Assembly (NCBI GenBank): GCA_026705925.1
Contig: JAPOZT010000028.1
Coordinates: forward strand, 87,977 to 151,976
Reading direction: 5' to 3'
Source of the DNA: Gemmatimonadota bacterium
GTDB taxonomy: Bacteria > JAAXHH01
Length of the DNA: 64,000 nt
Part shown: one piece after another, positions 28,313 through 35,955 of the stretch
How positions within the stretch are numbered: position 1 is the stretch's first letter
How the letters are laid out: each line of letters begins with the position of its first letter
The notes under the pieces: model-generated
Seen by the model: only the letters and a program-made list of their open reading frames with translations
What the model was told of the DNA's origin: nothing
Databases searched by the model: none
Program-made: the position numbers and the translations under genes

Positions 28313-28390
28313 CCGCGGTCCGCCGGGATTCACCGCGGTCCGGGGAATCGAGAAGGTCCGCCGCTACCCACCGCGACCCGCCGCGGTCCG
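28313..28390. repeat. Dispersed CCGCGGTCCG decamers
   Basis: Exact copies at 28313-28322, 28333-28342 and 28381-28390, with further CCGCGA/CGCG variants, in the 177-nt gap between the MBL and MR/MLE genes. Each contains the palindrome CCGCGG. Confidence 0.7.
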
Positions 28391-28449
28391 TCGCGTCCCC
28401 ATGAGCTTCGGATGTATACCGGGATCAGGGGCTGAGGTGCACCCCGGCC

Positions 28450-29241
28450 TCATGGGCTGTACACGGTGGACTGGTTGTACGGAATGATGAGGGGTTCCGG
28501 CCCGCCTTCCGGCAGATGGGTAGCCCATTCTCGCGGATCGTAGTCCCGCTCCACGAAACAGGCGTAGTGGGCGGGCACGGCGGTCTTCAGTCCGATGGAA
28601 ACCGCGATGCGGGCCGATCCGTCGGAGAAAGGGAATTCGCCCTCGTTCGGGTGGTTGGTCAGAAAACCGATCTGCGGCCGCAGGTCCCGTACAGGTGCGA
28701 GCAGGGATTCGTGGTCGGCGAAGGTATTGACCGGGTCGCCCGATATATAGACGCGCACCGGTCCCATTTCGACGACGTAACCCAGGTGCTGCACGTCGGG
28801 CGGTGCGATACCGTCCTCGGGCAGGCCCGCCGGGGGCTTGGCCCACACCGTGTGCGCCTTCGAGGACCCCATCTCGGCGGTGTCGCCAGCCGTTACGACC
28901 GTCATGTTCCCGGCGTTCAGCCCCGCTTCCTTCAGCGCGGTTATGCTTTCGATGGGGCCCACGTAGCTGACCTGCGGCCAGGCGGCGGAAAGGCGCTCCA
29001 GGGATTCCAGGCAGGTGTGATCACCGTGGTTGTGGGTCAGCAGCACGAAGTCGGTCTTCAGGGTTCTTTCGTCCAGGGGAGGCCGGGTATGGACGAAGCG
29101 GTCCGCAGGCCTTTCACGGGGGTTATAGGGATCGACCTGGATCACCGTGCCGTCCGGATGCTTCAGTCCGAAAGAACTTTGTCCGAACCAGTGGATGCCC
29201 ACGCTTCCGGCGGGCACTTGCAGGTCTTCAAAGGGATGCAT
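28450..29241 (-). CDS. Metallo-beta-lactamase-fold hydrolase, UlaG-like
   Basis: 263 aa. The metal motif LLTHNHGDH (H70, H72, D74, H75) is followed by later ligands around GDPVNTFADHE and VPAHYACF. The start IHWFGQSSFGLKHPDGT resembles UlaG-type lactonases that open sugar-acid lactones such as L-ascorbate-6-phosphate. The ATG at 29241 has GGAAAGGA upstream; an earlier in-frame ATG at 29289 has no ribosome site. It is first in a leftward run with an acid-sugar dehydratase and a DapA-like aldolase. Confidence 0.85.
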   Translation of the reverse strand: MHPFEDLQVPAGSVGIHWFGQSSFGLKHPDGTVIQVDPYNPRERPADRFVHTRPPLDERTLKTDFVLLTHNHGDHTCLESLERLSAAWPQVSYVGPIESITALKEAGLNAGNMTVVTAGDTAEMGSSKAHTVWAKPPAGLPEDGIAPPDVQHLGYVVEMGPVRVYISGDPVNTFADHESLLAPVRDLRPQIGFLTNHPNEGEFPFSDGSARIAVSIGLKTAVPAHYACFVERDYDPREWATHLPEGGPEPLIIPYNQSTVYSP

Positions 29242-29308
29242 GCGGGAGGTCCTTTCCGAGCACAGCCGCTCAAAATGTCCGTTCTTCATGGGCTAACAGG
29301 CACCGAGG

Positions 29309-29337
29309 AACTTAGTGATTCGGCGTGATCGTGTCAA
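29309..29337 (-). promoter_or_regulatory. Leftward promoter of the MBL-MR/MLE-DapA run
   Basis: On the minus strand, TTGACA (29337-29332), 17 nt, TAAGTT (29314-29309), about 65 nt before the MBL start. Confidence 0.5.
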
Positions 29338-29429
29338 GCGGGGCACGAGGTTCCTTGCTGTATCGTACGCGCTCCGGGATACGTTACGATTCGTCCGGAA
29401 TCAGGGTCGCCGGACTACCTTGATTTGCC

Positions 29430-29458
29430 TTGCTCCAACCGGGTGGCCCCTGTAGACT
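29430..29458 (+). promoter_or_regulatory. Promoter of pcm, nearly leaderless
   Basis: TTGCTC, 17 nt, TAGACT. The -10 ends only 9 nt before the pcm ATG and there is no Shine-Dalgarno, so the mRNA would have almost no leader. Confidence 0.4.
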
Positions 29459-29467
29459 GAACGGACC

Positions 29468-30127
29468 ATGCTGCTATCCCGATTGTTCAAGAAAATCGAG
29501 TCAGTTGTCGTCCCCGTTTCATCGCAGGAACGGATGATCGAGGAGCAGATCCGGGGACGTGGTCTCGACGAGCCCAGGGTGATCGAGGCCATGCGCGCCG
29601 TGCCGAGGCACCGGTTCATTCCCGAAGCGTACCGGTCGCAGGCCTACGAAGACTGCGCCGTGTCCCTCGACCTTGGACAGACCGTGTCCCAGCCCTACAT
29701 CGTGGGGCTCATGACCCGGCTGCTCGATGTGAGCGTATCGGACCGGATCCTCGAAATCGGCACGGGATCGGGCTACCAGACGGCGATCCTGGCCCGGCTC
29801 GCACGGTCCGTTTACACGGTGGAACGGTTGTCCGTCCTCGGCGCGCGGGCCCGGGAGACCCTGGAATCCCTGGGTTACGATAACATCCAATACCGGATCG
29901 GCGACGGTTACGAAGGGTGGACCGAGCATGCACCCTTCGACAAGATCATGGTGACGGCGGCGCCCGGTGAGCTTCCCGACGCGCTGTTTCGCCAGTTGAA
30001 GGACAAGGGGAAAATGGTCATCCCCATTGGCGAAGAACTGTATTCCGTGACGCGGTCGGGAGATGAGGCAGTGAAGGTTCACCACGGCGGCGTGCGGTTC
30101 GTGCCCATGGTGGAGGATGGGGGGTAG
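29468..30127 (+). CDS. pcm: Protein-L-isoaspartate O-methyltransferase
   Basis: 219 aa, normal length. It methylates isoaspartyl residues in aged proteins using S-adenosylmethionine. The SAM motif I is ILEIGTGSGYQTAILARL, preceded by the PCMT signature YEDCAVSLDLGQTVSQPYIV; YTVERL and FDKIMVTAAPGELP follow. RHRFIPEAYRSQAY near the N-terminus is also family typical. It is a single-gene transcript between a divergent lactonase operon and a convergent aldo/keto-reductase-like gene. Confidence 0.95.
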   Translation: MLLSRLFKKIESVVVPVSSQERMIEEQIRGRGLDEPRVIEAMRAVPRHRFIPEAYRSQAYEDCAVSLDLGQTVSQPYIVGLMTRLLDVSVSDRILEIGTGSGYQTAILARLARSVYTVERLSVLGARARETLESLGYDNIQYRIGDGYEGWTEHAPFDKIMVTAAPGELPDALFRQLKDKGKMVIPIGEELYSVTRSGDEAVKVHHGGVRFVPMVEDGG

Positions 30128-30145
30128 CAGATTCGTTGCGGCAAG

Positions 30146-31153
30146 TCAGGCGGCGCCAAGCACCTCGCGGGCGGCCTGCGTGGTCTCGCGGACCTGGTCC
30201 ATTGTCCCCATCCCGAACATCGAGGCCGATACGCCGATCTCGTTGAAGACATATTCGAACGCCTTGGGTCCGAGGTAACGGCCGCCGGCCATCGGCTTGA
30301 TGGCGATGACGGGCTTAGTAGTCTGCCTTATGGCGTCTATGGCCACGTCGCGCGTGGGGAACATGAAGGTACCCGGGGCGTTGACGGTGGTCAGGTAGCC
30401 GTCGACAGGGATGTCCTCGGCCTCGAGCAGCGGTAGTGTGACCCCGGCGTGATGAACGCTTGTAATGACGGTGTCGAACCGTTCACGCAGGAAGCCCAGA
30501 TACTCGCGGATCAGGTCGAAGCGCCCCGTCATGGCGAGCAGGTCGATTTCGGCGCCAGGATCGGCGACGAGTATGTCGCACCCGGCGAAGAAACCCAGGT
30601 ACTGCTCCAGGACGCCGTAGTCGATTTTGAATCGTGCGGCGTCTTCTTCGGTGTACGGCGGTACGGTTTCCGGGGTGACAATGCCGTCGAAGGTGTCGCC
30701 CAGGTTGTAGCGGATGATGTCGTCGCGGTGGAAGTGATCACGGAAGGCCTGGCCGGCAAGGGCTTCGTTTCGGCCGTAGAAGGTCGAATGGGCGCGGTCG
30801 GAGTAGGAGACGATCTCGCCGTCCAGTGTAACCGGGATCAGGATATAGGCCACCATGCCCAATCTGGTGCCGGTCTGTTGCTCGGTTTCCCAGATGGCCT
30901 GTAGGTGCAACCGGTCGAGTTCGGGCAGCATGTGGTCGATCTGGATCGCGGTGATGCCGCCTTCCTCTACGACATACCGCAGCACGTCGGCTACCGATTG
31001 GACGCGGCTGAAGGCCCGGAAATTCGAGACATCCCGTTCTTTACTCTGATAGGAACAGCCATCATAGGGATGGATTCCCATGATCAGCCGAGGCACCTCA
31101 GCCTGGCCGATCCGTGTCGTGGGTACACCACATCCTTCTAGGTATGTTTTCAT
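30146..31153 (-). CDS. Aldo/keto-reductase-like TIM-barrel protein
   Basis: 335 aa. The overall pattern is TIM-barrel: VPRLIMGIHPYDG at the start, AIQIDHMLPELDRLHLQ, CDILVADPGAEID, and a C-terminal KPVIAIKPMAGGRYLG then FGMGTMDQVRETTQAAREVL. The last two match the end of aldo/keto reductases of the [4Fe-4S]/YgjR-like branch. The usual catalytic Tyr-Lys pair is not evident, so it may be a non-oxidoreductase relative. ATG at 31153 is preferred to the TTG one codon upstream. It is the last GC-rich gene before the AT-rich island. Confidence 0.55.
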   Translation of the reverse strand: MKTYLEGCGVPTTRIGQAEVPRLIMGIHPYDGCSYQSKERDVSNFRAFSRVQSVADVLRYVVEEGGITAIQIDHMLPELDRLHLQAIWETEQQTGTRLGMVAYILIPVTLDGEIVSYSDRAHSTFYGRNEALAGQAFRDHFHRDDIIRYNLGDTFDGIVTPETVPPYTEEDAARFKIDYGVLEQYLGFFAGCDILVADPGAEIDLLAMTGRFDLIREYLGFLRERFDTVITSVHHAGVTLPLLEAEDIPVDGYLTTVNAPGTFMFPTRDVAIDAIRQTTKPVIAIKPMAGGRYLGPKAFEYVFNEIGVSASMFGMGTMDQVRETTQAAREVLGAA

Positions 31154-31628
31154 CAATGATGCACACGGTAGATAAAACGGGATTTCCTATTGAGTTGACA
31201 CGCGAAAGTATAAACCCATTGACTTAAAACCGGGCTACAAAGCGATAAATAGGTGAAACTTCACAAAGAACAAACAAATTTAACTTATTCTAAATGTGTC
31301 ATTTATATACTGTATATTCTTGTTTACTTGGTGTCAACAGAAAAGCCAGCCGTTCGTCTTCATGATTTGCCTTCACCAGTAGCTCGTTTTAAATGGTTTG
31401 TGTTCCATCTTCTCGCTGTTTGTTACTTGTTTCTTGACGTTGTGGTCGTCTAAGTCTCCTTATTCACAATAACCTCCTACTACTATGTTTAATGCTCTAT
31501 CCAGTCGTTCAGGAATCGGATCATGTCGCCACTCAGATCAATTTTTCCGGTGTTGTTTCTTGTGTATTTTGCCAGGAGATATCGGGAAATTCATCGAAAG
31601 GCAAACATTCCTGTTATGGAGGCGTAAA

Positions 31629-31712
31629 ATGAAAGTTTACTGGTGGCAGGGTGGAATCCACATCGAATTCGAAGGAAGGGTAAAAAAATGCGATAATTCA
31701 CTAGAACTCTAA
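31629..31712 (+). CDS. Small ORF, 27 aa
   Basis: MKVYWWQGGIHIEFEGR followed by KKCDNSLEL. It has a good ribosome site (GGAGG at 31618-31622, 6 nt spacing) and ends 15 nt before the next gene, which suggests it is translated in the same transcript. It is too short to classify. It could be a leader peptide or the N-terminal remnant of a longer protein. Confidence 0.4.
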   Translation: MKVYWWQGGIHIEFEGRVKKCDNSLEL

Positions 31713-31727
31713 CCGAAAGGCGAGACT

Positions 31728-32417
31728 ATGTCGGGCATATTCGTATTGATTAAAATTACAGACAAAGAAGAACACGCAATCCAATTACAGCAAGGGATCA
31801 TCCACGCCAACAGAGTAAGTTGGTTTAGGAAGAAAGAGTATGATGAACTTGATGGAGTAGGGCAGATGAAGAAAATGAAGGAAACGATTTTCAAAATAGC
31901 TGGTAGGGACATGACACCATACCTACCTGACCCAATCACCATATACACCGATGAAATTTCTAATTTGAACGTGTTCTGCATGACCGCTGTTCAACCTGGT
32001 CCTTTTCATGATGAAATCATTACAGATGACAACTACAATGAATACATCAACTACCTCAAAATTGATGAAAGATGCAGGAAGGAGTTTGGGGAAAACGCCG
32101 TGGTTTTCATGGGTGATGGAATCACGGAATTTTTGAAACGGGTTCGTCGTTCTGCTGATTCGAAGGGTTACGAAGTACTGATGAATCTCGTAGAGTATTT
32201 CGACCCACAGGTACAGTTGGAGATCAACCCGTTTACAATTACCCCGATGTTTTACAAACGAGACCAGTTTAAGTACCAGAAAGAGTTTCGAATTGCCATC
32301 AATACGAAAACCGTTGGAAACGATCCATTACGGTTGGATATCGGAAACATAGAAGACATATCGTTTCGAATGGGGACGAACGAGATTAACAACAAGATGA
32401 GTATATCGTTCAAATAG
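31728..32417 (+). CDS. Uncharacterised island protein
   Basis: 229 aa, charged and soluble, no signal peptide or membrane segment. It starts MSGIFVLIKITDKEEHAIQL and includes QGIIHANRVSWFRKKEYDEL, PDPITIYTDEISNLNVFCM and YKRDQFKYQKEFRIAIN. The layout (short N-terminal strand, RVSWFRK segment, late YQKEFR) is reminiscent of DUF2971-like accessory proteins of phage and defence islands, but I cannot confirm that. GAAAGGCGAG precedes the ATG. It is separated from the three-gene cassette by 429 nt, so it is probably a separate transcript. Confidence 0.6.
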   Translation: MSGIFVLIKITDKEEHAIQLQQGIIHANRVSWFRKKEYDELDGVGQMKKMKETIFKIAGRDMTPYLPDPITIYTDEISNLNVFCMTAVQPGPFHDEIITDDNYNEYINYLKIDERCRKEFGENAVVFMGDGITEFLKRVRRSADSKGYEVLMNLVEYFDPQVQLEINPFTITPMFYKRDQFKYQKEFRIAINTKTVGNDPLRLDIGNIEDISFRMGTNEINNKMSISFK

Positions 32418-32755
32418 AATGTTACCTTTCGATGTAACTCCCAAATGTCCACCTATCAATTTGCATTATCATCTATTGTACTTGGCAAGTCATCCTGCTA
32501 AATGTCGTAGGTATGGATATTGACACTTGACAATCTCGGGCATGTATGTAGAACTACGAACCAAACCGCTGCGAGTGTTTAGAGACTAGGAAAGCCCAAA
32601 TAACAGCAACAAGTTTTCATTTTCCTATTGCCGGAAGGTTACTATGTAATGTATCATAGATTGAAAGGGCTGAGGTGATAGGGAATTAGGAATGTACGGT
32701 GGTCACCTATCCGAAGGAAAACCCGGTGTACTCCCCATTACTGGGTGTAGTGTTA

Positions 32756-32807
32756 TAGATTCGAAATCTACTAATCCTGTCCATGACAAGGCGATACTAT
32801 ATCATGG
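32756..32807 (+). promoter_or_regulatory. Dyads upstream of the three-gene cassette
   Basis: TAGATTCGAAATCTA (32756-32770; 6-bp arms, 3-nt centre) and CCATGA...TCATGG (32781-32807) lie 40-90 nt before the first cassette gene. They may be operator or leader structure. No clear -35/-10 pair is seen. The rest of 32418-32846 shows no convincing gene. Confidence 0.35.
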
Positions 32808-32846
32808 ATGGGATTTTTACGTCTTGAAAGGTCGTAGGAGAGTTAA

Positions 32847-33518
32847 ATGGCAACCAACGTGCAAGACATACTGAAAGTAAGCATAGTCTTCATTGGAGAA
32901 GAGCTACTTAAGACTCCCGATCAATATACCGCATTCTCAGATGCTATTGACACGGAAGTGACCATAGAATTTCCAAATGTTGCCACCGGCCAGTTTCAAG
33001 GTAACCTTGGTTCTGTCCGTAAGATAGAATTACCAAAGGAAAGGATAACACTAGAACTATCGGAAAACACTACAGTTATAAATATAGAATACCCACGATA
33101 CGAAAGCCTTAGCAGACTGATAGAGGTAACCGGTCATGCTGTAAACAACACGGAATTGGACAGTTCTTCCAGTATAACCCTAAGGTATATCATTGATTTG
33201 GTGTACGACCAAACTTCGGGTGAATCAGCACTTCAATATGTAGGAAAAAGGCTATTTGGGGATTTTAAGATAGAGATTGACGAGTGGAGCTTAGGTGGTG
33301 GTATAGGAACTTTGGATTTTAACTCCAAAGACGGCCGATGGTACCTTCAACTAGAGCCGAGGTTTCGGGATGAAAGTGCAACTAAGGTATTTATGTCTCT
33401 AAATCTGCTAAAACACAATCAGCAGATTCCGAGCAATGACACTATCAAACCTTCCTTAGATACCGTTTGGGGGAATGTCCATAAGATCATTCCAATAATC
33501 GACGGGAGAAGTCCATGA
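32847..33518 (+). CDS. Cassette protein A, uncharacterised
   Basis: 223 aa, acidic, strand-rich and soluble. It begins MATNVQDILKVSIVFIGEEL and contains FQGNLGSVRKIELPKERITL, VINIEYPRYESLSRLIEV and WYLQLEPRFRDESATKVFM. The pattern of a central hydrophobic-strand domain followed by LEPRFRD recalls the general shape of TIGR04255-type proteins, but the match is not secure. TAGGAGA at 32835-32841 precedes the ATG. Its stop overlaps the start of gene B by 4 nt (ATGA), so the two are translationally coupled and probably made in fixed ratio. Confidence 0.65.
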   Translation: MATNVQDILKVSIVFIGEELLKTPDQYTAFSDAIDTEVTIEFPNVATGQFQGNLGSVRKIELPKERITLELSENTTVINIEYPRYESLSRLIEVTGHAVNNTELDSSSSITLRYIIDLVYDQTSGESALQYVGKRLFGDFKIEIDEWSLGGGIGTLDFNSKDGRWYLQLEPRFRDESATKVFMSLNLLKHNQQIPSNDTIKPSLDTVWGNVHKIIPIIDGRSP

Positions 33519-34300
33519 CAACTGAAATGATCAATATGGATGTTTGGACTGCATCAAATATAAATCGCAATCATATACCGGCATTGCTTTTAGGAATATC
33601 AGAGAGTGCTTTTGAACCAGAGCGTCAAAAGTTAAATCAGTATGGCTCGTTTCAATACACGATCAATTTGTACGGATCTGAAGATATCAGATCTAAGGAC
33701 ATTACAAGTGGAAATCCTATACAACAGATACAGGAGTTACTGAGGGATAATTCCTGGCAGAAATCTGCCGCTCGCTATTCGACTCAAACTTTCGATGTCA
33801 AACCTGTTGATTGGAAATTTAGTCAGATTCCTCTACATGGTTTTACATCAATTCAAACCAATAACCCCGCGATAGACTATCTTATAAACCTAACTGACGT
33901 CGATCCGCTGGATATCACCCGACAGTTAAAGAAAATGAAGCGGATGAAAGATGGATGGGCGGATGGCATGCAGATTTCCGAAGACTGGGGAAATGGATTC
34001 GGAACGGCTCCAAACCATATCGGATTAGACTGGCTTGTTGATCAGTTCGCACTTAACTACACCGATGATCTTCCCAAACCACACCTTTATCCTATGCCAG
34101 ACGGCGGTATACAGGCAGAATGGTCTATAGGATCATACGAGCTAAGTTTAGAAATTGATATCACTTCTTACATTGCAGAATGGTATAGCCTAAACTTACA
34201 AACCGATAATGATCATGAAATACGGCTCGATCTTAACCGTGTCGACTCATGGAACTGGATAACGAATGAAATACGGAGATTGGGGCACGAAATTAAGTGA
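33515..34300 (+). CDS. Cassette protein B, uncharacterised
   Basis: 261 aa soluble protein. The C-terminal half has a distinctive pattern: KRMKDGWADG near 146, GTAPNHIGLDWLVDQF near 164, then LPKPHLYPMPDGGIQAEW (186-203) and YELSLEIDI. From memory, a Trp-Asp-Gly block followed by P-x-P-D-G-G-x-x-x-E-W is shared by many uncharacterised proteins in accessory regions of bacteria. No catalytic motif is recognisable. It overlaps gene A by 4 nt and gene C by 4 nt (GTGA). Confidence 0.65.
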   Translation: MTTEMINMDVWTASNINRNHIPALLLGISESAFEPERQKLNQYGSFQYTINLYGSEDIRSKDITSGNPIQQIQELLRDNSWQKSAARYSTQTFDVKPVDWKFSQIPLHGFTSIQTNNPAIDYLINLTDVDPLDITRQLKKMKRMKDGWADGMQISEDWGNGFGTAPNHIGLDWLVDQFALNYTDDLPKPHLYPMPDGGIQAEWSIGSYELSLEIDITSYIAEWYSLNLQTDNDHEIRLDLNRVDSWNWITNEIRRLGHEIK

Positions 34301-34668
34301 ACGACAACACGCTACTGTTTCGACAGGTCGCGCCCGATTGGATAAACAACGAACGAGTTTCATCTCAAGCTTTCAGACCATTTCCTAAGGATAAGGGAAA
34401 GCTTTCTGTAGATAACGGAGATCGCATTTCAGCCAAGGAATCTTGGTTAACTTACACTCAGAGCCTTGGTTCTGAATCTGTTGGAGTAATGGCAGTAACC
34501 GTTGAAGAATGCAAGGCCAATTGCACTTCTGTAGTCTCAGACCCTACCCCAACTAGACCGTCGCATACATTAGTTGATTTCGACGACAAATCGAGAAGGA
34601 AAATAAAGCGTGTTTCGGAAAAGTTAAGAGATTCCGCAGTGGATCGAGGATGGCAGTACCGACCATAG
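34297..34668 (+). CDS. Cassette protein C, uncharacterised
   Basis: 123 aa. The GTG start overlaps the stop of gene B. The compact sequence has conserved-looking blocks: SSQAFRPFPKDKGKLSVDNG (22-41), SVGVMAVTVEECKAN (61-75), PSHTLVDF (88-95) and a C-terminal helix ending DSAVDRGWQYRP. I recall similar small proteins encoded after a gene-B-like protein in unrelated bacteria, which supports a conserved gene set. The His90 and Asp94 pair and Cys72/Cys76 are candidate functional residues. A strong terminator follows 11 nt later. Confidence 0.65.
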   Translation: MNDNTLLFRQVAPDWINNERVSSQAFRPFPKDKGKLSVDNGDRISAKESWLTYTQSLGSESVGVMAVTVEECKANCTSVVSDPTPTRPSHTLVDFDDKSRRKIKRVSEKLRDSAVDRGWQYRP

Positions 34669-34678
34669 CTGTCCTAAC

Positions 34679-34723
34679 AAACGATAGGGCCTCGGAACAA
34701 GTAGAACCGAGGCCCTATCGTTT
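34679..34723 (+). terminator. Strong intrinsic terminator of the three-gene cassette
   Basis: AAACGATAGGGCCTCGG, an 11-nt loop, and its perfect 17-bp complement, followed by a T-rich ATCTTTC tail. It starts 11 nt after the gene C stop. Confidence 0.9.
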
Positions 34724-35014
34724 ATCTTTCGATTTAGCTACAACTCCAAGTATATTTGATAATTGATCCTTCAAACACCTCCAATCATTTTAGACTTTGG
34801 TGGAGTAGTACGGAAAGCGCGCATCGTTTCCTAAGTATCTGTAATAAAATCGGTTACATCAATTTAGCGGTGCCCCTGCAAGGAAGTATCTATTGATTCA
34901 CAAGCCGACCGGTCCCACACTTCCCTGTTAAGCGAACCTTTGCCTGCGAAAATAAGTGTGTTTTGGGAGGCCACTTAGTCTGCGGTATCACGACTGCGCA
35001 ACCGGAGCAATGCC
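34724..35014. other. Intergenic, right edge of the island
   Basis: No gene seen. It is AT-rich up to about 34980, where composition returns to the host average. No recognisable attachment site or repeat. Confidence 0.5.
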
Positions 35015-35929
35015 ATGATGGCGACCATTGAGAAGATCGCGGAAGTCGAGGCGATGGTGGGCGAGGGTCCGGTCTGGGATCCGGACAGCAGGACGCTGAT
35101 CTGGACCGACATCCGGACCGGCCGGTTCTTCACCTACGACCTGGCCACGAACCAGAACCGCCAGGTGCACGACGGTTTCAACGTCGGCGGATTCGCCTTC
35201 AATGAATTCGGGGGCCTTGTCGCCTGCATCTGGGACGGGGTCGTGCTATGGAAGTCGGACGACGAGTGGGTGCGCATTTTCGACGAAACCCATGAAGGAG
35301 ACCCGCTGCGATTCAACGACGTGACGGCCGATCCCGGCGGGCGCATGTTCGCCGGTTCCCTGATCGACGGCGGTCTGGGAAAACTCTACCGTTTCGACCC
35401 GGACGGTAGCGTGGAAGTCATCGAAGAAGGGATCGGTTGCAGTAACGGCATGGGGTACTCGCCGGACGAATCTATTATGTACTACACTGATTCCGCCGTG
35501 CGGACGATCTACGCCTACGATTACGACAAGGCGACCGGTTCCGTTTCCAACCGGCGCGATTACGTCAAGCTGCCCGATACCGCGGGCGTACCGGACGGGA
35601 TGACCGTCGATTCCGAGGGATTCGTCTGGACGGCCGTCTGGTTCGACGGATGTATCGTCCGGTTCGACCCCGACGGCGTGGAGGAGCGGCGCATCGCGTT
35701 GCCGGCGATCCAGACTTCGAGCGTCATGTTCGGCGGCACGGACCTGACGGACATCTACGTGACGACCGCCGGGACCTCTCTGGAGCCTGGCTCTCCCCTC
35801 GATCCGAAGGACTACGACTGGCAGGCATACGGAAAGCACTACCGCGGCGGCGGACTGTTTCGCGTGCGCCAGGACATCCAGGGGAAACCAGAATACAAGG
35901 CCCGTTTTCCGTGGCCGGACAAGACCTGA
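35015..35929 (+). CDS. SMP-30/gluconolactonase/LRE-family six-bladed propeller
   Basis: 304 aa. Metal-site residues of the family are present: Glu17 in VGEGPVWDPDSRTLIWTDI, Asn in GIGCSNGMGYSPDES and Asp in GVPDGMTVDSEGFVWTAVW. These enzymes hydrolyse sugar-acid lactones such as gluconolactone. Either of two adjacent ATGs (35015, 35018) could start it. It opens a long rightward series and lies 26 nt before an amidohydrolase. A lactonase here fits the galactonate-type dehydratase at 43.6 kb. Confidence 0.87.
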   Translation: MMATIEKIAEVEAMVGEGPVWDPDSRTLIWTDIRTGRFFTYDLATNQNRQVHDGFNVGGFAFNEFGGLVACIWDGVVLWKSDDEWVRIFDETHEGDPLRFNDVTADPGGRMFAGSLIDGGLGKLYRFDPDGSVEVIEEGIGCSNGMGYSPDESIMYYTDSAVRTIYAYDYDKATGSVSNRRDYVKLPDTAGVPDGMTVDSEGFVWTAVWFDGCIVRFDPDGVEERRIALPAIQTSSVMFGGTDLTDIYVTTAGTSLEPGSPLDPKDYDWQAYGKHYRGGGLFRVRQDIQGKPEYKARFPWPDKT

Positions 35930-35955
35930 AAGACAGAACCTGACTGGAGGAATGC

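Larger units (their letters stand above)
31160..34980. other. AT-rich genomic island
   Basis: Base composition falls sharply near 31160 and returns to GC-rich near 34980. All genes inside run rightward, use A/T-ending codons and belong to no housekeeping family. No integrase, transposase, tRNA or clear flanking repeat is visible, so the mode of entry is unknown. 31160-31628 holds no convincing gene; a 66-codon open frame at 31253-31453 has no ribosome site. Confidence 0.75.

Noticed and set aside
31253..31453. 66-codon ORF at the left of the island
   Set aside because: No ribosome site, hydrophobic low-complexity sequence, and no gene context.
32692..32874. 60-codon ORF before cassette gene A
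   Set aside because: It overlaps the dyads and the ribosome site of gene A and has no Shine-Dalgarno.
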